Shown here: positions 9,494 to 21,483 of the stretch, piece by piece
Layout of the letters: each line of letters opens with the position of its first letter
Position numbering within the stretch: the stretch's first letter is position 1
Source: Candidatus Symbiopectobacterium sp. 'North America'
GTDB lineage: Bacteria > Pseudomonadota > Gammaproteobacteria > Enterobacterales > Enterobacteriaceae
Reading direction: 5' to 3'
NCBI RefSeq assembly: GCF_015762685.1
Contig: NZ_PEHF01000084.1
Coordinates: 62,001 to 126,000 of the forward strand
DNA: 64,000 bases
Program-made: the position numbers and the translations under genes
Notes under the pieces: generated by a model
Told to the model about the DNA's origin: nothing
The model's database searches: none
Seen by the model: only the letters and a program-made list of their open reading frames with translations

Positions 9494-11232
9494 TTACTTG
9501 GTGGCTTGTGGTTTCAGCGCCAGCGCATCAACAATCACGCGGAACAACTCGGTATTTTCCATATACCCGCGAATTTTTTCACCGCCAGGGCCACTGGCGT
9601 GAATCACCATGTCATCCACGGCGTGAACGCCTGTGTCCGAAGAGCGCGGCAGAATGCCTTCACGGAACACGGCACGCTTTCATAGGCCTTGTTCGCTACA
9701 TACTGGTCTTTTTCGTTCTTGATGGCAGGAACGAACTGATTATCCAGTTTCGGACGGAAGGTTTCATAGTAATCCGGGTAGTTGTTGAAGAATACCGCTA
9801 AACGTTTAGAGACGTTGATGTCATCCGGGTAGCCATCTTTGTTGGCATCTTTGTAGTTCGGGAAGCCAGCATCTTCATACACGCCCACTTTTTCACGCAT
9901 CTCGGTACCCGGTTTATCATCATCCCCCGTACCGATAATCGACAGGCCGTGCGTATGGTCACCGGTGACAATGATCAGCGTATCCGGGTTCTTCTCAGCA
10001 AACTGTTTGGCAATGGCCACTGACTGATCCAGCATGATGGTGTTGGTAAAGGCGCGTTCCCAATCCAACGGGTGAGAGGCTTTGTCGATCAGCGCCGATT
10101 CCACCATCAGGAAGAAGCCGTCTTTGTTTTTCGACAGCACATCCAGCGCAGCCTGCGTCATATCAGTCAGATCCGGCTGATTGGGGAATTTCTTGGTCAC
10201 GTCATTTTTCAGGAAACGGCGATCCAGCACACCATCCATATTGCCGGTATGGAACAACCCCAGCAGTTTGGTGGCCTGCTCAGCATTCTTCTTCAATCCG
10301 TCTGCGTCTGTGACCAGCGTATAGCCCGCTTGCTGGAATTTCTCAACGTAGTTGGTGTCATCCTTACGTTTAGAGCCAGCGGTGCTCTTCGGCAGGAAGT
10401 AGGCAGAACCGCCGCCCAGCATGACTGTCGGCTTCACGTTGTAGAACATCTCAACGATTTCCGCTTTATCGGCGCGACGACGGGTGTGAGACACCACCGC
10501 CGCTGGCGTGTCATCTTCCAGTTCAGCGTCACTGACCACGCCAACCGACATCTTGGAAGAACGGGTGATCAGTTCGCCCAGCGTTTCCTGTTTCGGATGC
10601 TCCAGCGAATTCTTGCTGCGGCTCACATAGACACCCAACGCATTCACGCCGGATTTGTGCCCCGTCATGTAGGCGCTCATGGTATTGGCGCTATCTGCCG
10701 CGATAGAGTCAGTACTGGAGGTACCGGCAAACGCCATGTATTGCAGATCGTCAATCGCCAGACGACCATCGGCTTTCCCTTCGGTCACGCCTTTGGAAAG
10801 GATGCGCGCGCCGGTGCGGTGCGCCACAGAGAGGCCATCACCGATAAACAGAATGACGTTCTTCGCTTTACGTTTTTCCGCGCTGGGATAGACATACCAG
10901 GTCACTTTCGACGTTTTGCCGTTAGCCTGCGCTTCTACTTCATACTTGCCTGCCTGCGGCAGGAACACATCGCGGATCCACACGGCAGAGACATCCTGCC
11001 CGTCTTCGCGCTCAACAAAGGTAGCGGATTTACCCAGTACCTGCTGGTAATCCTTGCCGTTGATCAGAATGCGGACATCTGCGGGTTTCAGTACAGCATC
11101 AAACTCAACTTTAAAGTCAAACTTACCGCCAGCCAGCATGGTGGCGCGGTCGATAGGGTAAATCGCTTGAGCCTGCGCGAACCCCGGCAGGGTGGAAGCA
11201 AACAGCAACGGCAGTAGCCAACGAGCGTTCAT
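9494..11232 (-). pseudogene. Alkaline phosphatase, C-terminal frameshift
   Basis: Alkaline phosphatase superfamily (periplasmic, normally zinc/magnesium-dependent), about 578 residues if intact. ATG 11232 is preferred over 11238 because AAGGA lies 7 bases before it; the signal peptide ends GFAQA. Metal and nucleophile motifs are present: NVILFIGDG, DSANTMSAYMTG (catalytic Ser), VESALIDKASH and VTGDHTHG. The natural frame breaks near 9668-9674: KAYESVP should run into AVFREGILPRSSDTGVH but shifts and stops at 9604. The original tail can be read in another frame to TAA 9494-9496, ending LALKPQATK. About 60 residues are lost, including the conserved VHAVDDM histidine region, so activity is doubtful. 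It heads the ABC operon downstream. Confidence 0.8.
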
Positions 11233-11342
11233 GGTCATGTCCTTGAGCGATAATATAATCAGGACATAACCTAGTTACCTTTGTTTACAGTGTGATGAAT
11301 GTTGACAGGGATGGAGAGGTTTATTCGTCACGAGGCAGGCAG

Positions 11343-11372
11343 GAAAAAAATCCCCGTGACTCCCTCGGGGAT
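11343..11372 (-). terminator. Terminator of acrD
   Basis: On the minus strand, ATCCCCG and CGGGGAT pair around a 9-base loop and are followed by seven T (the A-run at 11344-11350 on plus). It lies about 25 bases after the acrD stop. Confidence 0.85.
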
Positions 11373-11395
11373 AAGGAAAGAGAGACCAATAAGCA

Positions 11396-14300
11396 CTACT
11401 CCGTTTTCTCTCTCAATGGGAAGCGGCGTCGTACTACGACGAAAAACAGGGGAACAAAGAAAATCGCCAGCACGGTGGCAGCCACCATGCCGCCAATCAC
11501 GCCGGTGCCTACCGCGTGCTGGCTGGCGGAGCCCGCACTGGTGCTGGTTGCCATCGGCAACACACCAAAAACAAAGGCCAGTGACGTCATCAGGATGGGA
11601 CGCAAGCGTTGGCGGGAAGCTTCCAGCGTGGCTTTGACGATATCCACGCCTTTGTAGTTCATATCGTTGGCAAACTCTACAATCAATATGGAGTTTTTGG
11701 CTGAGAGCCCGATCACTGTCAGCAGGCCAACCTGAAAATAAACATCGTTTTCCAGCCCGCGCGCCCAGGTTGCGATTAATGCGCCCAGCACGCCCAGCGG
11801 CATCACCAGCATCACGGAGAACGGCACGGACCAGCTTTCATACAGCGCCGCCAGACACAGGAACACTACCAGCAGAGAGATGACATAGAGCGCCGGAGCC
11901 TGTGCTCCGGTCATGCGCTCTTGCAGCGACATGCCGGTCCACTCCAGCCCAAACCCTTCTGGTAATTTAGCCACTAGTTGTTCCATCACATCCATGGCTG
12001 TACCGGTGCTGACGCCCGGCGCTGATTCGCCAAGGATCTCCAACGCGGAGAAACCGTTATAGCGTTCCAGTCGCGGCGAGCCGGTCATCCACGAGGTTTG
12101 CGCAAAGGCGGAGAACGGCACCATGCCTCCGCTGTCATTACGCACATACCATTTGTTGAGATCGTCTGGCAGCATGCGATAAGGGGCGTCTGCCTGCACA
12201 TACACCTTTTTCACCCGTCCACGATCGATAAAATCGTTCACGTAAGTGGAGCCCCAGCCAATCTTCAGCGTACTGTTGATGTTGCTGATGGAAACCCCCA
12301 ACGATTCCGCTTTGCGCTGATCGATGGTGATTTGCATTTGCGGACTGTCATCCAGACCGTTGTGGCGAACCCGGGTCAAACGCGCATCTCCAGCCGCCTG
12401 CGCCAGCAGCGTGTCACGCGCCACCATCAAAGCATCGTGCCCCAACCCTGCGCGATCCTGCAATTCCATATCAAACCCGGATGCGTTACCCAAACCGGAA
12501 ATTGTCGGTGGTGTGCTGGCGAAAACTCTTGCCTCATTGATACGGCGGAAGGCGCGCGTTGCCCGCTCAACGATGGCACCTGCACTGTTTTTCGCGCCGG
12601 GACGTTCATCCCAATCTTTCAGACGTACAAACAGCTGTGCCACGTTCTGGCCGTTACCGCCGGGACCGTTACCGACGGCGGTAAACACCGACACCACATT
12701 CTCTTTTTCTTGCGTCATGTAATAAGCTTCCACCTTCTCGACCACTTTCAGCGTTTGCTGCTGTGTCGAGCCGGGCGGTAGCTGGATCTGCGTCATAAAG
12801 ACGCCGCGATCTTCCTGCGGCAAAAACGAGGTAGGCAAGGTGCGAAACAGGAACGCCATAACACCAATAATCGCGAGGTAGAGCACAAACCAGCGGCCAC
12901 TTTTGACCACTATCTTGCCAACACCGTGCTCATAACGTTCAGAGAGCTGATTAAACTGACGGTTAAACCAGCCGAAGAAGCCGCGTTTGCCATGGTGTTC
13001 GCCTTTCGCCAACGGTTTCAACAGCGTGGCGCACAGCGCGGGGGTTAAAATCAGCGCCACCAACACTGACAGCACCATCGCAGAGATGATGGTAATGGAG
13101 AACTGGCGGTAAATAGCGCCGGTCGTGCCGCCAAAAAACGCCATTGGTACAAATACCGCAGAAAGCACCAGAGCAATGCCCACCAATGCACTTTGCACCT
13201 GTTGCATTGACTTGCGCGTCGCGGCTCTGGGACTCAGCCCTTCCTCGTTCATTACGCGCTCAACGTTTTCCACCACCACGATGGCATCATCCACCAGCAG
13301 CCCGATGGCGAGCACCATGGCGAACATGGTCAACGTGTTGAGGCTAAAGCCAAAAGCATAGAGCACGGCAAACGTCCCCAGCAGCACCACGGCGACTGCG
13401 ATAGTGGGGATGAGCGTAGCGCGGAAATTTTGCAAGAACAGGTACATCACCAAAAACACCAGCAGTACCGCTTCCAACAGCGTTTTGACCACATCCTCAA
13501 TTGAGGCTTTTACAAAGGGTGAGGTTTCAAACGCGATTTTCACTTCCAGTCCTTGCGGGAAAAACGGGGACAGCTCGGCCAAGCGCGCGCGCACCAGCTT
13601 ATTGGTTTCGATTTCATTAGCCCCGGACGCCAGTTTGATACCAAGCCCGGAGGCAGGCTGACCGTTGAAGTAGCTCAGCGAGTCGTAGTTTTCTGCCCCC
13701 AGTTCAATCTTCGCCACGTCGCCCAGCGTCACCGCAGAGCCATCCTGATTCACACGCAGGGTAATGGCGCGGAATTGCTCGGGCGTCTGCAACAGCGAGC
13801 GCGCGTTTACGGTGGCATTTAGTGACTGATAGTCTACAGATGGCGTGCCGCCGACCTGACCGACTGACACCTGACTGTTTTGCGATTGAATGGCGCTCAC
13901 CACATCGCTGGCCGTCAGGGAAAAGGATTTGAGTTTGGACGGATCGAGCCAGATGCGCATGGCATACTGCGAACCGAAAATATCGACGCTACCCACACCG
14001 TTGATGCGGCTGAGCGGTTCTTGTACGTTACTGGCGACGTAGTCGGAGCTATCCTGTTTCTCCATGCTGCCGTCTGTCGAGACGAATGCGATCATCAGGA
14101 TATTGGTGTCTTCCGTCTTGTTGACGGTAACCCATTGTTGTTGCACATCCTGCGGCAATTTTCGCATCGCGGATTGCAACTGGTTCTGCACCTGCTGACG
14201 GGCGTTATCCGGATCGGTGCCCGCATCAAAGCTTAAGGTAATGCGTGTCTGACCGGAGCTGCTTTGCGATGACATGTACATCAGATGATCGAGCCCGGTC

Positions 14301-14506
14301 ATGCTCTGCTCGATAATCTGCGTCACGGTGTTTTCCATAGTCTGCGCAGAAGCGCCCGGATAGGAAGCGGTGATACGCACATTGGGCGGTGCCAAATCGG
14401 GGTATTGCTCAACCGCCAACGAGGCGATCGCCATCATGCCACCCAAACTCAGCAGGATGGCCAGTACCCAGGCAAAGATCGGGCGATCAATAAAAAAATT
14501 CGCCAT
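11396..14506 (-). CDS. acrD: AcrD-type RND multidrug efflux permease
   Basis: 1036 residues, almost exactly the AcrD length and very close to it from [19 protein letters not shown] to [10 protein letters not shown]. It is an inner-membrane proton-driven trimeric pump for aminoglycosides and amphiphiles that works with AcrA and TolC. The proton-relay residues are visible in TM4 ([13 protein letters not shown], Asp-Asp near 407-408) and TM10 ([13 protein letters not shown], Lys near 940). There is no neighbouring membrane-fusion gene, as in E. coli where AcrD borrows AcrA. It is intact in a window full of broken genes, which suggests efflux is still selected. It has its own terminator and no co-directional partner. 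Confidence 0.92.
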   Translation of the reverse strand: MANFFIDRPIFAWVLAILLSLGGMMAIASLAVEQYPDLAPPNVRITASYPGASAQTMENTVTQIIEQSMTGLDHLMYMSSQSSSGQTRITLSFDAGTDPDNARQQVQNQLQSAMRKLPQDVQQQWVTVNKTEDTNILMIAFVSTDGSMEKQDSSDYVASNVQEPLSRINGVGSVDIFGSQYAMRIWLDPSKLKSFSLTASDVVSAIQSQNSQVSVGQVGGTPSVDYQSLNATVNARSLLQTPEQFRAITLRVNQDGSAVTLGDVAKIELGAENYDSLSYFNGQPASGLGIKLASGANEIETNKLVRARLAELSPFFPQGLEVKIAFETSPFVKASIEDVVKTLLEAVLLVFLVMYLFLQNFRATLIPTIAVAVVLLGTFAVLYAFGFSLNTLTMFAMVLAIGLLVDDAIVVVENVERVMNEEGLSPRAATRKSMQQVQSALVGIALVLSAVFVPMAFFGGTTGAIYRQFSITIISAMVLSVLVALILTPALCATLLKPLAKGEHHGKRGFFGWFNRQFNQLSERYEHGVGKIVVKSGRWFVLYLAIIGVMAFLFRTLPTSFLPQEDRGVFMTQIQLPPGSTQQQTLKVVEKVEAYYMTQEKENVVSVFTAVGNGPGGNGQNVAQLFVRLKDWDERPGAKNSAGAIVERATRAFRRINEARVFASTPPTISGLGNASGFDMELQDRAGLGHDALMVARDTLLAQAAGDARLTRVRHNGLDDSPQMQITIDQRKAESLGVSISNINSTLKIGWGSTYVNDFIDRGRVKKVYVQADAPYRMLPDDLNKWYVRNDSGGMVPFSAFAQTSWMTGSPRLERYNGFSALEILGESAPGVSTGTAMDVMEQLVAKLPEGFGLEWTGMSLQERMTGAQAPALYVISLLVVFLCLAALYESWSVPFSVMLVMPLGVLGALIATWARGLENDVYFQVGLLTVIGLSAKNSILIVEFANDMNYKGVDIVKATLEASRQRLRPILMTSLAFVFGVLPMATSTSAGSASQHAVGTGVIGGMVAATVLAIFFVPLFFVVVRRRFPLREKTE

Positions 14507-14683
14507 CGAAACAACGCTCCTTCAGACTATTTTATACGTGGCGCATATTGTTGATTATTTATAGGTATCTTAAATAACGCACTACTTTACCCTGTCACCA
14601 CACGCAACATCATGGAGAAAATGAGGAGAATATGTAAATTAACGTTGGTGAGACATTTTTTTGTGCCTTTACTCAACAAAGCG

Positions 14684-15451
14684 TTAGACACCAGCAAACG
14701 CGCAAACCGTTTCGGCGAAGGCATCCGGGTGAGAAATAAACGGTGCATGCGCCGCCTGCGCCATCACTACTGAATCACTATCGGGCCAGCGTTCATCAAG
14801 CAGGCTCGCCACTTTACGTGGTACCAGCCCATCCAGCGCCCCGTAAATACGCAGCATCGGCAACGTCAACGACGCCATCGCCTCGAGCAAGTCGGTCTGG
14901 CGCAAAATGTCCAAGCCCCCCTCAAGCACCTCAATGCTCGGCATCGGCTGCTCCAGCACCACACTTTTTAGCAGACGCGCATCCTGACGTGCGCTGCCTG
15001 TGCCCAGCGTTTGCAATGCCAGAAACCGTTCCACGGTGAGCTGAAAATCTTCGCTAAGCTGCTGCTGAAAACCCTGCAACACCGTAGGTTTAATGCCGGG
15101 CCACTCCTCGTGAGCGCTGAAACAGGGGGAGGAGGCGACCGTGACCAAATCACTGACACGCGCAGGCGCACTGAGTGCCGCCTGACTGGCAACCAGTCCG
15201 CCCAGCGACCATCCCAACCAGACAGCCTGCTCGGGTGCCTGTGCCAGCACGATACCGGCCATGTCAGCAAGCGGTAACGCTCCATATCCCACACTACGGC
15301 CATAACCGGGAAGATCCACACAGTGCAGCCGAAAATGCGGAGCCAATCGCGCCGCAATACCCTGCCATACCTGCGCGTTCAACCCCCATCCGTGCAGCAA
15401 CACAAGATCGCGTTTCCCTTCCCCTTCGGTGTGCCAGTAGAGCGTTGTCAT
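14684..15451 (-). CDS. bioH: Pimeloyl-ACP methyl ester esterase BioH
   Basis: 255 residues of the alpha/beta-hydrolase fold. It removes the methyl ester from pimeloyl-ACP methyl ester in biotin synthesis. The nucleophile elbow is GWSLGG, preceded by the [11 protein letters not shown] oxyanion loop. The acid is in YGALDGLVP and the base in [13 protein letters not shown] 15451 is preferred to the TTG just upstream because an AGGAAG lies at normal distance. The length equals E. coli BioH (256). It is divergent from gntX, as in E. coli. Intact, so biotin synthesis appears retained. Confidence 0.93.
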   Translation of the reverse strand: MTTLYWHTEGEGKRDLVLLHGWGLNAQVWQGIAARLAPHFRLHCVDLPGYGRSVGYGALPLADMAGIVLAQAPEQAVWLGWSLGGLVASQAALSAPARVSDLVTVASSPCFSAHEEWPGIKPTVLQGFQQQLSEDFQLTVERFLALQTLGTGSARQDARLLKSVVLEQPMPSIEVLEGGLDILRQTDLLEAMASLTLPMLRIYGALDGLVPRKVASLLDERWPDSDSVVMAQAAHAPFISHPDAFAETVCAFAGV

Positions 15452-15497
15452 CAATTATCTTCCTGCTAGCCGTTCGATATGTTGTTGAGAGGCTACT

Positions 15498-16223
15498 ATG
15501 TTAACCATCGGTGCTAACTGCTGGCTATGCCAACAACCGCTTTATCATTACCACCACGGTATTTGTTGCTATTGTCAGCGCCATCTTCCTGCTCCACCAG
15601 TATGCTGCCCGCGCTGTGGGTTAACCTCCGGAAATGCCACGTTGCCGTGCGGCCGCTGCCTGTATCGCTCACCATGCTGGCACAGCCTGACGTTTGTCTC
15701 CGATTACTGCCCACCGTTCACCACACTATTGAAACAGTTCAAATTCCACGGACGCATCGAACTCGGGCAGGTGCTCGTGCGACAGATGTTACTGCGCTGG
15801 CTTAACGTATATCGCCTTGCTCCTGAACGCGTTGAGAAACCCGATGTACTGCTCACCGTGCCGCTGCACCGCCGTCAGCGCTGGCGACGCGGCTTCAATC
15901 AAACCAAGTTACTGGCCCAGCCTTTGGCCCTTTGGCTGCGCTGTCGCTATCATCCGCATGCGCTCAGGCGTGTGCGTCATACGCCTCTGCAACAGCACCT
16001 GTGCGCATCTGAGCGGCGCTACAACCTGCGTCATGCGTTTGCCTGCGACCAGGATCTCTCCGGGCTGCGGGTGGCGCTGGTGGATGACGTGGTGACCACC
16101 GGCAATACGGTGACAGAGATCTGCTGCGTTTTACAGGCGCAGGGTGCCGCGCATATTCAGGTATGGTGCCTGTGCCGCACGCTGCGTGAGCGCCTTTGTT
16201 GCCATAAATGGCATTTACCGTGA
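15498..16223 (+). CDS. gntX: ComF/GntX family phosphoribosyltransferase-like protein
   Basis: 241 residues. The N-terminus is a double Cys-pair zinc-finger-like module (CWLCQQP, CCYCQRH, CCPRCG, CGRC). The C-terminal half is a phosphoribosyltransferase-like domain with the PRPP loop VALVDDVVTTGNT. Family members are related to ComF of DNA uptake. In enterobacteria the gene stands between bioH and nfuA, and its role in growth on DNA or gluconate is unsettled. Order and orientation here match E. coli. No lesion is seen. Confidence 0.88.
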   Translation: MLTIGANCWLCQQPLYHYHHGICCYCQRHLPAPPVCCPRCGLTSGNATLPCGRCLYRSPCWHSLTFVSDYCPPFTTLLKQFKFHGRIELGQVLVRQMLLRWLNVYRLAPERVEKPDVLLTVPLHRRQRWRRGFNQTKLLAQPLALWLRCRYHPHALRRVRHTPLQQHLCASERRYNLRHAFACDQDLSGLRVALVDDVVTTGNTVTEICCVLQAQGAAHIQVWCLCRTLRERLCCHKWHLP

Positions 16224-16295
16224 ATGAATTGGAGTTAACGCCACGATGGGCGTATTATGACCGATAAGCGTAGTCAACTATTGAGTTAACCCACT

Positions 16296-16871
16296 ATGAT
16301 CCGTATTACCGACTCTGCACAAGACCACTTTGTCAAACTGCTGGTAAAACAAGAAGAAGGCACACGAATTCGCGTCTTCGTTATCAATCCGGGCACGCCT
16401 AACGCTGAGTGTGGCGTTTCCTATTGTCCGCCGGATGCGGTGGAAGCCTCCGACACTGAACTCAAGTTCGAGAAGCTTTCCGCCTACGTGGATGAACTGA
16501 GCGCACCTTACCTGGAAGATGCTGAAATCGACTTCGTTACCGATCAGTTGGGCTCTCAACTGACGCTGAAAGTGCCTAACGCAAAAATGCGCAAAGTGGG
16601 TGACGATGCGCCGTTGATGGAACGCGTGGAATATGTGCTGCAATCCCAGATCAACCCCCAATTGGCCGGGCACGGTGGTCGTGTAACACTGATGGAAATC
16701 ACCGATGGTGGCTTGGCTATCCTGCAATTCGGCGGCGGTTGCAACGGCTGTTCAATGGTCGATTACACGCTGAAAGAAGGGATCGAGAAAGAGCTGCTAG
16801 AGAAATTCCCTGAGCTGAAAGGCGTGCGCGATTTGACAGAGCACCAGCACGGCGAACATTCATACTATTGA
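16296..16871 (+). CDS. nfuA: Fe-S biogenesis protein NfuA
   Basis: 191 residues, the E. coli length. The N-terminal degenerate A-type (IscA-like) domain spans about residues 1-100. The C-terminal Nfu domain carries the CxxC cluster-binding motif [18 protein letters not shown]. NfuA carries [4Fe-4S] clusters to client enzymes and protects them under oxidative stress or iron starvation. It follows gntX by about 70 bases and is followed by a strong hairpin. It is intact, consistent with an essential-like role even in a decaying genome. Confidence 0.95.
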   Translation: MIRITDSAQDHFVKLLVKQEEGTRIRVFVINPGTPNAECGVSYCPPDAVEASDTELKFEKLSAYVDELSAPYLEDAEIDFVTDQLGSQLTLKVPNAKMRKVGDDAPLMERVEYVLQSQINPQLAGHGGRVTLMEITDGGLAILQFGGGCNGCSMVDYTLKEGIEKELLEKFPELKGVRDLTEHQHGEHSYY

Positions 16872-16883
16872 TCCACTGATCGC

Positions 16884-16913
16884 CATACTCCCCACGTCCC
16901 TATGGGGAGTATG
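16884..16913. terminator. Hairpin between convergent nfuA and malQ
   Basis: An 11-bp perfect stem, CATACTCCCCA / TGGGGAGTATG, with an 8-base loop, sits between the two stops. It probably terminates transcription from both sides, though no T-run is obvious. Confidence 0.6.
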
Positions 16914-16923
16914 CCTCAACCCA

Positions 16924-19021
16924 TCAACGCTCACTGGCTCCACGCGCCGTTTGAGGCGGCAACGCCAAACCACGCCGTAGATCAAGATCGCGAATCAAAC
17001 GTTCCAGGTGACGATCGCTGAATATTGACGTCACCGTTCTGCTCAGCTTGCGCCGCCAGTTAGGGTATTCGCGCGTGGTGCCGGGAATATTGACCGGTGT
17101 CGCCATATCCAGCCAATCTTCAAGTTGCAACCCCAGCAAGGCTGTCCGCCAGGTAACGCTGCACACCACGGCTCAGTTGCGTGCCCATCGCGGTTAACGC
17201 CGCATTGCGACCTACGCGCTGCGGTAATAGCTGATACTGATGCAGCGCATCGAGCAAGCCCTGCTTGGCGTTGTCACGCTGTTCAATCTGCTGCTGCAAC
17301 GTGCATTCATCGGGATAAAGGCCAAGTTCTTTGCCCAATGACAGATCGACGTTTTGCCAAAAGCCGCGCAACGTGGGCAGATCGTGTGTGGTAATCGTCG
17401 CCATCGACTGGCGCGGATAGTCGAGTGGAGCCCGAAAGTGATTGTGCTCATCCTGTTGAAAAAACAGCACCTTGTAAGAGTAAACGCCGCTGTCGCGCAG
17501 TTTATCCACAATCTCGGCCGGTACCGTCCCCAGATCTTCACTCACGACCAGACAGCGCTGGCGTTGGCTCTCCAGCGCCAGCACAGCCAGTAAATCATCC
17601 AGCGGATAATGTACATAGGCACCGCGCGTAGCGGGCTCGGCTTTGGGAATCCACCACAGGCGCAGCAGCCCCATCACGTGGTCGATACGCAATGCGCCAC
17701 AGTGCGCCATGTTGCTGCGCAGCACATCAATAAACGGCTGATATCCCTGCGCCTGCATCACGTGTGGGTTCATCGGTGGCAGCGACCAGTTTTGCCCCTA
17801 CAGCCCCAGCGGATCGGGCGGCGCACCGATGGCGGCCTCCAGGCAGTAGAGCCGACGCTCATCCCAGGTTTCCGCTCCGCCCTGCGCCACGCCCACGGCC
17901 ATGTCCCGGTATAGGCCAATAGGCATCCCGAGCTGTTTACTGTGCGCAAAACACTCAGCCAGTTGCTCGCTAGCCACCCATTGCAGCCAGCAGTAAAACG
18001 TAATCTCGTGCTCATTTTCCTGACAAAACGCTTTCACCGTGTCGCCATGCACATCGTGATAACGCTTTGGCCACTGCTGCCAATCGCCATAATTCTCAAC
18101 CTGACGTTTGAGCCAGGTTTGCAACGCATCAAAGGTGGCTTGTCGTTGCAGGCTTTGTCCACCGTTGACCACAAATTGACGAAATGCGCTGACGCGCGGA
18201 TCGAGCACGCTACGCGTCTTGAAGAAGTCGTATGCCAGCCGCAGTGCGGCCAGTTTTTGCGCCATCACACCGCTGTAGTCAACCCAGCGTCCGGCACGCA
18301 ATGCCGCGAGTTGACGCTGGGTGTCATCCTGTCGCCACCAGGCTTGCGCCTCTTTGCTCTGTTGAAAATCATCAATACGGTTGACGTTGATATAAATGAT
18401 GTTCAACCAGTGACGGGAAGAGGGGCTGTAAGGACTGGCAGCCTCGGGGTCGGCAGGATAAAGCGCATGCAGTGGATTCACGCCGATAAAGGCGCCGCCG
18501 CGCCGTGCCACTTGCTCCACCAGTTGGCGCAGATCGCCAAAATCGCCAATCCCCCAATTATCCTGCGAGCGCAGCGTATAAAGCTGCACGTTAACGCCCC
18601 ACCAACGTTTCCCCTGGGTTAAGGACTCCGGCTCATAGCCACGCTGCGGCGCAACAATCACGCGGCAGGTCCAGCGCTGTTCACCGCGCATCAATATCAG
18701 TTCGTGATACCCCAGTGGTAAAGCATCCGGCAGCAGCAGTTCACTGCCGCCCGTGACGTTGCCCTGAACCTGCCCCCCGTTTTCATACATCAGTGTCCAA
18801 CCAAACTCGCCGTCGCCTGAGAGGGGAATCAGCACAGCCTTGCCCTGACGAAAAATCTGAACCGAAGGCAGTAGTGCGTTTTCACAACCGCTCGTTGCCA
18901 TCATGGTCAGCAGTTGTTTTTTCACCGCAACATCGACAAGGTGCGTTTTACCGTATGCATCAGTATAGGTATCGGCAACGCCGACAGGAGCGGACTTCGG
19001 GTTATCTACCTTGAATGACAT
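16924..19021 (-). pseudogene. malQ: 4-alpha-glucanotransferase (amylomaltase), nonsense plus frameshift
   Basis: MalQ transfers maltodextrin segments (GH77) in maltose/maltodextrin catabolism. The start ATG at 19021 follows GAGGAAAGGAAG. Family landmarks are present: WGVNVQLYTLRSQDNWGIGD, GAFIGVNPLHALYP, GLYRDMAVGV, RIDHVMGLLRLWWIP, VSEDLGTVP and TTHDLPTLRGFW. Two lesions are visible. A TAG at 17798-17800 falls after DPLGL, where CAG (Gln) is expected before GQNW. A small deletion near 17140 shifts the frame after QRYLADS; the proper end (LLGLQLEDWLDMATPVNIPG) continues in another frame to a TGA at 16924. Its partner malP is also dead, so maltodextrin use is lost. Confidence 0.92.
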
Positions 19022-19031
19022 CTTCCTTTCC

Positions 19032-21440
19032 TCAACAGCGCGCGTGCCAGATGCGCGTCTGATAATCATGAATCGCCCGATCGGCACTGAAAAAACCCAT
19101 TCGCGCGGTATTTAGCACACACCGTCGCGTCCATTCCTCCGTTTCACGATACAGCGCATCCACACGCTGCTGCGCCTGGCAATAAGGCGCAAAATCGGCC
19201 AACAACAGATAGGGGTTGCCCTTATCCAGCAGGCTTTCAAGCAACGGCGCAAACGCCGCTTTGTCGCCGTGGCTAAACGCGCCGCTGCCCAGTTCATCCA
19301 GCAATGGGGTCAACTGCGGCACCTGCTTGAGCACCACACGCGGATCGTAGCCCTGTGACAGCACGCTTTTAACCTCATCCACCGTATGCCCGAAAATAAA
19401 CAGGTTTTCTTTCCCTACTTCCTGCGCCATTTCCATATTGGCACCGTCCAGCGTCCCCACTGTCTGCGCACCGTTTAATGCCAGCTTCATGTTCCCGGTG
19501 CCATAGGCCTCTTTCCCGGCGGTGGAGATTTGCTCTGACACATCGGCAGCGGGAATGATTCGTTCCGCCAGCTACACACGATAATCTGGAATAAACAGTA
19601 TACGCAAACGATCTCTGACATGCTTATCCCGATTAATCTTCTCCGCTACGCTATTAATGGAGTAGATAATATTTTTTGCCAGCACATATCCAGGTGCAGC
19701 CTTAGCCCCGAATAAAAAGACGCGCGGAACTATATCCAGATGCGGGTTATCACGCAATTGGCGGTAAAGTGAAAGAATATGGAGCAAATTCAGGTGCTGG
19801 CGTTTGTACTCATGCAAGCGTTTGATCTGCAAGTCAAACAGGGCGTGAGGGTCCAGTTTTATCCCCAGATTCTGGCTTACCCAGTTTGTCAGATTTTCTT
19901 TATTTTGCTGCTTGATGGCGCGATAACGCGCCCGAAACGCAGTGTCATCGGCGTAAGGTTCGAGCTCACGCAAGACGGGTAAATCCGTGGCCCAGGCCGT
20001 TCCAACCGTTTCATCCAGCAGTGCCGACAGCGCCGGATTACACTGTTTTAGCCAGCGGCGTGGCGTAATGCCGTTCGTCACGTTATGAAATTTTTGCGGC
20101 CAAAGTTGGTGGTATTCTGGAAACAGATCGCTCACGAACAGACGCGAATGCAGTGCTGCCACCCCGTTAACGGCAAAGCAGACCACCACGCACAGGTTTG
20201 TCATGCGCACCTGATGCTGATAGCGAATGGCGACACGCGGCCAGATATGCTTTGCCTGTGCTCTCCACTGTTGTTCCACCTGCGCTTTGAAATGCGTATC
20301 AATGGTGTTGATAAGATCAAAATGGCGGGGCAGCAGGCGACGGAACAAGCCATCATGCCAACGCTCAAGCGCTTCTGGCATCAACGTATGGTTGGTATAG
20401 GCAAACATACGTTGGGTGATACCCCACGCCTCATCCCAACCCAGATGATGTTCATCCAGTGACACGCGCAACAATTCCGGAATAGCCAGCGTCGGGTGCG
20501 TGTCGTTGAGTTGAATCACCTCCCACTCTGGCAGCGCTGACAACGTCCGCCCAGCCTGAAGGTGTCTACGCACAATGTCCACGATGGCGCAGGCACACTG
20601 AAAATATTGCTGCATCAGGCGCAGACGCCGACCGGCGGCATGGTTGTCATTCGGATAAAGCACTTTCGTCAGACTCGCCGCTGACACACCGGCGCGCTCC
20701 GCGTCCAGATAGCGCCCGGCGTTGAATGCCGTGAGATCAAAAGGGGTTTCCGCGGTAGAGTGCCAGAGCCGCAACACCTGTACCACGCCATTTTGATAGC
20801 CCAACACCGGCACATCGCGCGCCTCACCGCAAAAATAAAAGGCGGGTTGACATGTTTCGGCCTCTCTATCGCGCCGTTCGATAGCGCCACCGAAACCGAC
20901 CTTCACGCTCAGTTCAGGCTGCGGTCGCCCCCAAGGGTATGCATCGCGCTGCCAGTCATCAGGATACTCATGCTGCTGGCAGCCCTCGAAATGTTGGCGG
21001 AACAGGCCGTACTGATAATCCAGCCCATAGCCCATCGCCGGTTGCCCCACCGTCGCCATCGCATCCAGAAAACAGGAAGCCAGACGCCCTAACCCCCCGT
21101 TACCCAATGTCGGGTCAGTCTCGCCTTCCAGCACATCGCTGAGGTTAAGCCCCTGCTTTGCCAGCACCGCTGCCACGGCAGAGTGCCATCCCAGGTTAAT
21201 CAGGTTATTGCCGGTGAGGCGACCCGGTAAAAATTCCATTGAGAGGTAGTTGACATGACGGCCTGGCGGCGAATCGGGAGGGGTTATCGGGTGAGCGGCA
21301 AGCTGTTCCGCCAGCGCTGTACTGACGACATGCCACTGCTGCTGGGCGCTGAGGCAGGTCAGCGCCGCCACGCCATAGTGTTGTCGTTGGCGGTGCAATG
21401 CAGAAATAAACAGCGTGTGGTTGAATGACAGCTTTCCCAT
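19032..21440 (-). pseudogene. malP: Maltodextrin phosphorylase, nonsense mutation
   Basis: GT35 phosphorylase that releases glucose-1-phosphate from maltodextrins with pyridoxal phosphate. The frame starts [18 protein letters not shown] and keeps [52 protein letters not shown], and the PLP-lysine region [15 protein letters not shown] at 19572-19574 stops the frame after FIPDYRV, where family members have Ser or Cys before the [14 protein letters not shown] stretch. The same frame continues to TGA 19032, so a single substitution is enough. The lost part contains the PLP lysine. Only 43 bases separate malP from glpR, with RBS GGGGAGAGG and no room for a usual MalT promoter, and malT is not next door. 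Confidence 0.92.
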
Positions 21441-21483
21441 CGTGCCTCTCCCCTGTTATCAATCAGAAAAAGGCACGTCTGGC

